64,000 nt of DNA from Leptodactylus fallax. Taxonomy: Eukaryota > Chordata > Amphibia > Anura > Leptodactylidae. Location of the stretch: positions 2,976,001 through 3,040,000 of the forward strand of contig CAMRHE010000206.1 in NCBI GenBank assembly GCA_947044405.1, in the 5' to 3' direction. Position 1 is the first letter of the stretch; every line of letters begins with the position of its first letter. Both the position numbers and the translations under genes were made by a program. Shown piece by piece: positions 58,942-64,000 of the stretch. The notes under the pieces are model-generated. The model saw nothing but the letters and a program-made list of their open reading frames with translations. It was not told the origin of the DNA and searched no databases.

Positions 58942-59618
58942 TTAACCCTTTTGGGATGTAGCCTGCAATAGAAATGCCGTTTCATTGTAATGCGTTGCAT
59001 TAGTGATCAGAACCCCTGGGGTTCAAAACCCCTTGGGGGTCTAATAAATGCTAAAAAAAAAGTAAAAAAAAATAAAAAAATATTAAAAGTTCAAATTACC
59101 CCCCTTTCCCTAGAACACATATAAAAGTAATTAAATACTGTGAAACACATACACATTAGGTATCCCTGTGTCTGAAATCGTCCGGTCTACAAATCTATAA
59201 AAATATTTTTCCCCTACGGTAAACGCCGTAGCGGTAAAAAAAATCAAAAGTGCCAAACCGCCATTTTTTCACTGTTTTGCCTCTGATAAAAAATTGAATA
59301 AAAAGTGATCAAAGCAATAGCAATTCCCCAAAATGGTATAACTAAAAAGTACACCTGGTCCTACAAAAAAAGCCCATAAGAAAGTCGCACAAATGCACTT
59401 TTTCTTCAAATCCACCCCATTCTGAATTTTTTCCAGCTTCCCAGTACATTGTACGGAATAACTAATGGTAGCATCATGAAGAAAAATTTGTCCTGCAAAC
59501 ATTAAGACCTCGTATGGTTCTGAGAGAAAAATAAAAAAGTTGTGGGGTTTGGAAGAGGGGGGGGTGGGGGGGAGTCAAAAACAAAAATCTAAAAATTCCT
59601 CCGGCGGGAAGGGATTAC
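58942..59618. mobile_element. TTAA-type element, short relative of 23761-25429
   Basis: Starts ttaacccttttgggatgtag and ends ccggcgggaagggatta. The interior shares 'ttgcattagtgatcagaacc', 'aaatactgtgaaacacatac', 'tgaataaaaagtgatcaaag' and 'cagcttcccagtacattgta' with the longer copy. Confidence 0.65.
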
Positions 59619-60089
59619 CCAATATACATTTTAGCCTGTGCTAATCTGAAAAAAAAAAAAATCTCATTATTTAATATGTTGTTTTATCTGCTCTGGTGAC
59701 CAAATATGTACGACTACAAAAAAGAACTAATCGTTTTTTTTTGTGTGCTGATCTTCCAATATACAATCTAGTCTGTGCTAATATTAAAAAACATCTTGTA
59801 ATTTCATGGGTTGTTTATTTGCTCTGGAGACCAAATACACAGTGTGAGGGAGCATTGTTGTTAATGTGAAAAAATAAATTCATTGCTTAAGCGTTATTTT
59901 GATGTGCAACAGCGCATATATACACAATAGTTTATCCTCCGCTAATCCAAAAAAAGCTTTTTTTTTTTGGTGTGTTGTTCACACCGTATACAGTTTAGCC
60001 TGTGCTTGCAGGACCTTTCTCTATATCTTAAGCGTAAAAGGGAATGGAGTCCTCAAACGGTGAATCAACGCTGGTGTGACCGCAACCTT
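59619..60089. other. Low-complexity intergenic DNA
   Basis: Repeated 'tattt...tgctctggtgaccaaata' and 'caatatacaatctagtctgtgctaat' phrases (three diverged copies, about 59620-60010) indicate an old tandem structure. Confidence 0.5.
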
Positions 60090-61705
60090 AAACTGTTGTA
60101 CCCAGGATAACATAATTAACAAAGTCATATGGGGGTATAAACTGCTGTTTGGGCACAGCCGGGCACAGAAGGGAAGGTACTTTATTTGGTTTTTGGAGCA
60201 CAGTTTGGTTTTTGGGCATCAAGCCACATTTGCAGAGTCCCTGAATTGCCAGTAAAGTTGAATCTGCAAACATGTGACCCCATTTTGGAAACTACACCCC
60301 TCAAGGGATTTATCAAGTCACATAGTGAGCATTTTTAACCCTTGAGTGTTGCATTAATTTAGCTTCCAGAAATGAATGAGCTGATGGGGTCATGTGTCAG
60401 GACATTTTTCCAAAGCATCTGTGCTCCAAAAAAAAAAAATAGCAGTTCTTCCCTTCTGTATACAGCTGTGTGCCCAAAAAGCAGTTTATACACACATTTT
60501 ACATTGTTAAGTGGGCATAAATTGCTGTTTGGGTACACAGCAGGGTGCAGATATGAAGGAGCGCTATGTGGCTCTTAGAGTGCAGATTTAGATTATTTGG
60601 TTTTTGGACGCCATGTCATATTTGAACACATTTTAAAAACTGCACCCCTCAAAGATTTTTTCCAGGGGCATAGTGAGCATTAGTTTTCACAGACATAAAT
60701 GCACAGCTAATGGTGAAAAGTGAATATGTAAGCTGTGTGGAATACATTGGGAACACCAAATTCCCTATTATTTTCTAATTAGCTCCTATGATTGGGGGTT
60801 TACTCTTGGAGTCACTTCTGGTGTCTCTTCACTCCTAAGCTTTAATTCTGGGGTGTACCCTGATATAAACTTGCACAACTTATACATTCTCTAAAAATGT
60901 GGCGATTTTTTTGGGGGGGGATTTGTTGTTACATTGTACTAGCTATGTATTTTTTTTTCTGGTAATTTTTGTTGGGTTTAGATGAATTTGGTAATGACAC
61001 CATTTTAGGGTGCCTATAACTTATTGACTAAATGTTATTAACTCTTTCTTGGTGGATTTAAAAAAATAAAAATTCTGGCAATGCTTTTTACCTGTTAACG
61101 CCGTTCAGCGTTTAGCATAAGTAATAAGTTACATTTATCTATGCTTCAGTATGATTACAGAAATACCTAATGTATTTTTTTTTATGCATTACTAATTTTA
61201 CAGAACAAAAACCCATTTGGGGAAAAAAGTCAATTGTTTTTGTATCGTCATCTTCTGAGAGGCGTAGCATATTTAATTTTCTCCTGAGGGCTTATTTTTT
61301 TAGGGATGATCTATTCTTTTTATTGTTACTGTTATGAGGTACATATGACATTTTGATCACTTTTTATACCATATTTTGTTAGGCAAGATGGCGAAAAAAT
61401 CATTTATTCCAGCGTTTTTATTCAGTTATTTTTTTTTCCACAAAATTCACTATGCAGATACATGTATTGCAGTGTATACAGGACGTATATAGGCTAGCTT
61501 CCTCTTGTATGGACACTGATCAGCTCCAGGCTGCCAAAAATAGATATCGGCACCCCCCCTCAAACATGCCGCAGAGGTACCAGTGGGGGACATTATACTT
61601 GCGAAAACCCCTTATGCTGTGGTCATGTTTGACTGTGGCATCTAAGGGGTTAACACCCGTGATCGGAGCTCAGTTCCGACCGTAGGTGCGGAAGCAGGGT
61701 TTTAG
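60090..61705. repeat. Long dispersed repeat, copy near the right end
   Basis: The same landmark order as 30906-32565, ending with 'gtggtcatgtttgactgtgg' and 'cggagctcagttccgaccgt'. Non-coding in what can be read; class unknown. Confidence 0.7.
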
Positions 61706-63185
61706 CTGTAAATTACAAAAACCAATGTAATAGTATGGCTGTTCACCTTAATAGTTAGATGCCAAGGACTTATTAGTTTTAGATTTTTTTTTTTTTGTAT
61801 TTTCCATTGTTTTTTTTGTACTAGAAATAATACAGGAATAATGACCTTCCCCTATTCTGATTGGGGAAATTGGTAGATGACATTCATATTTAACAGTTTT
61901 TTGGATACCTTCTAAAAGAGCAGTTTGTAGGAGGAGAGAGAAAAAAAATTTCTATGATGTAACCTTGTTTTATAACAGGAACAATACACTCATTTGAGGA
62001 AATTTGCCACCTAACCCTATAACCCTCTGGCGTCATTGCTTATCTTGACTTTGCTTCCCCTGGTTAAGGAAGATATTCCTTCCTTTACTTCCATTTTCAG
62101 TCAACTTCATCTACCAGTTTTTACTTTCCCTTTATATTCCTGGTTGAAGTTACAAAAGGGTCGAAACAGTTTTTTTCTTCTGGGTTTTTGGTTCAGGCAA
62201 GGTTTTCTTCTTATCTCTTGCTTTCTTATGCAAAGTATCCAGACCTGGACCAAACACATACTCAGACAAATTTTGCTTTAACAAGGGAACCCCAAACCCC
62301 ATCTTCAGCCATAATGCATGACAAGTCATATTAGAGAGGATTCATGCTCTAGATGCAACTCTAATGGATTCGGCCAAAGCATCAACCCAGAAAACCAGCG
62401 GCTTTTTGAAGAAGTGGAATGGAATATTTATATCTATTTTCTAGCGGTTCCTTCTCTTCGGTGTATTTCTAATTGATCCAACCATCTATTTAAGGATTTG
62501 GCTACACACACCTGGCTCTGATATTCATCTGTAATAATGCGGCAAAAGCTTTCCTAGTTTTCTTTAGTACACTATTCACCTTTTTGAGTAGGGGTGGTGA
62601 GGGGAAGCATATAGATGTCCGTGCCCGCTGAGGGGGAGACAGTATTCAGGCAGGCACAGAGCGTCAGTTTACATATAGGGTATGGGAGTGGCGGGTACAT
62701 TAAGTAACCAGAGACTCATGGAAGGAGTGGGACGCACTGCCGGAATTACTTCTACAGTAAGTGAGTGTGAAGATGCCTGGGATAAACACAGATGGACTAT
62801 GTAGTCTTTATCTGCCATGTTTTTATGCTGTTTGTCCATCTCAGTCCGCATAAAAGTAACCCAAAGTATGGAGGGTAAAGGATAACGCGTCAGTGGTAGT
62901 TCAGTTATGTTTCTTCTCCAACCAGCTCCAGTTTCCTGGAAACATTTACCAAGCAGCCATGCTCAGCCACCTAAGGGAATTTACTCCCAAACAAGGCCGT
63001 CTGTCCTAATCTTTCTATATCTGCTCACACAAGATGGCATCTCACTAACTGTCTCTGACCTCTCCTCCTCCAACTGTCTGCAGCAGAGGAGACTGCCTTG
63101 CTCCGCTTCCTCTCTCCTGATTTGCCAGCTTCTCCTAAAGAGGAGGAGCAATAAGCATGACCTAACAAGAGTCACAGCTCCCTTT
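61706..63185. other. Intergenic DNA, no gene recognised
   Basis: A retroelement origin of 62000-62600 is possible from its codon-like texture on the - strand, but I could not confirm any domain. Nothing else is supported. Confidence 0.35.
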
Positions 63186-63350
63186 AGCTAAGGCCCGGTT
63201 CACATCTGCGTTCATGTTTCTGTTCGGGGAGTCCACTTGGGGACCCCCCAAACGGAAACCTATATGCATAAAAAAGCGGTTTACCTGGGAAACCTGCGGA
63301 CCCCATAGACTATAAGGCTGTGTTCACACTGAGTTTTTTGGCAGCGGATT
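63186..63350. repeat. MITE fragments ('ggttcacatctgcgtt' ends)
   Basis: aaggcccggttcacatctgc at 63191 and aaggctgtgttcacactgag at 63313 are left ends of Harbinger-like MITEs. The second is interrupted by the LINE tail at about 63350, suggesting that the LINE inserted into it. Confidence 0.55.
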
Positions 63351-64000
63351 TTAATAATAATAATAATAATAATAGTCCTTTAATAGTCCCACAATGGGGA
63401 AATTCAGTGTGTTACAGCAGCAAAGATAAGCAGATACAAATACAAAATGTACAGGAATGTTCCAAGGTGAGAGGCATTACATTAATAGCAGACAGACAGA
63501 TAGGACGTAGCAGAGGAGGGGGGGGGGGGGGGGATTTAACAGGCAGAGAGATATTTCAGTTCTCTGTGTGTAATGATCTCCGCTTAGGTCGGTGTTGGTT
63601 GTACAGCCTAACCGCGGTGGGGAGGAAAGACTTCCGATAGCGCTCCTTCTCACACCTAGGGTGGAGCAGTCGGTCACTGACAGTACTGCTCAGCGCGATC
63701 ACAGTCTCATGCATGGGATGGGACTTCTTCTTCTAAATGGAGCTCACCACGGACAGTATCCTTCTGTCACCCACCACCTGCACTGGGTCCAGTGGGCTCC
63801 CCAGGACAGAGCTGGCCCTTCTAATCAGCTTGTCAAGTTTATTTCTGTCCCTGGTTGATATACTGCTCCCCCAGCAGGCCACTCCAAAGAAGATGGCTGA
63901 TGCCACTACCGAGTTGAAGAAAGTTCTAAGAAGTGCCCCCCGGATTCCAAAGGCTCTCAGTTTCCTAAGCAGGTAGAGCCTGCTGTGGCCCTTCCTGTAC
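63351..64000 (-). mobile_element. LINE 3' end (L2/Rex1-like), runs off the window
   Basis: On the - strand the sequence encodes the C-terminal end of a non-LTR retrotransposon reverse-transcriptase protein: SRLYLLRKLRAFG, FFNSVVASAIFFGVACWG, RDRNKLDKLIRRASSVLG, then 'RCEKERYRKSFLPTAVRLYN'. One in-frame TAG (about 63733-63735) and a G-run (63518-63532, + strand) show decay. The 3' end carries an (ATT)n microsatellite tail (63352-63374), as in L2/CR1-type elements. The 5' part lies beyond 64000. Confidence 0.8.

Overview
This window is vertebrate nuclear DNA, most probably from a frog. The support is two intron-split vertebrate genes on the + strand, no bacterial-type gene density, and a very heavy load of DNA transposons: Tc1/mariner, hAT, Harbinger-type and TTAA-flanked elements, tRNA-derived SINEs with an L2-like tail, solo LTRs and TE-borne tandem arrays. 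The frog assignment is inference from repeat character and family content; nothing in the window proves the species.

Host genes. (1) The last three coding exons of an interferon regulatory factor of the IRF3/IRF7 subfamily, best read as irf7: 791-1186, 2098-2207 and 13990-14157. Splice phases join exactly; the last intron is 11.8 kb of repeats; the 5' part lies left of the window. (2) A complete PLAAT/HRASLS (LRAT-domain phospholipase/acyltransferase) gene. It has a TATA box at 34319, a short non-coding exon, and coding exons at 34852-34863, 39746-39845, 45303-45580 and 49245-49361. Together they encode 168 aa with the His23/His35/Cys114 triad. The terminal exon and its 3' UTR are duplicated in tandem (48968-51160 and 51161-52190). 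The second copy (51439-51549) keeps an open frame but must use an acceptor shifted by 6 nt.

Mobile DNA. Tc1-like elements lie at 2363-3987 (decayed transposase), 34923-36526 (intact 340-aa transposase with D153/D244/E279), 49586-50520 (internally deleted, in the PLAAT 3' UTR) and 52831-53766 (inside a 43-bp tandem array). hAT-type elements with intact 8-bp target duplications lie at 9573-12473, 15672-16446 (with another nested at 16150-16336) and 19437-20713. A decayed hAT transposase occupies about 55.4-57.0 kb. Two solo LTRs of one family have 5-bp duplications (41015-41632 and 46257-47348). A 1-kb foldback with a 14-bp duplication sits at 47372-48376. A LINE 3' end runs off the right edge.

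A viral relic on the - strand (about 30.16-30.90 kb) has a capsid-protein C-terminal fragment followed by an intact adenain-like cysteine protease frame, as in Polinton/Maverick or adintovirus-like genomes.

The most unusual structure is a roughly 300-bp palindromic, CpG-rich cassette, present four times (1547, 12049, 19698 and 28613), each time in transposon or array DNA. Its core carries GACGTC/CACGTG-type sites, and its arms carry splice-donor consensus pointing outward (7 of 8 arms). It looks like a mobile bidirectional promoter or first-exon module.
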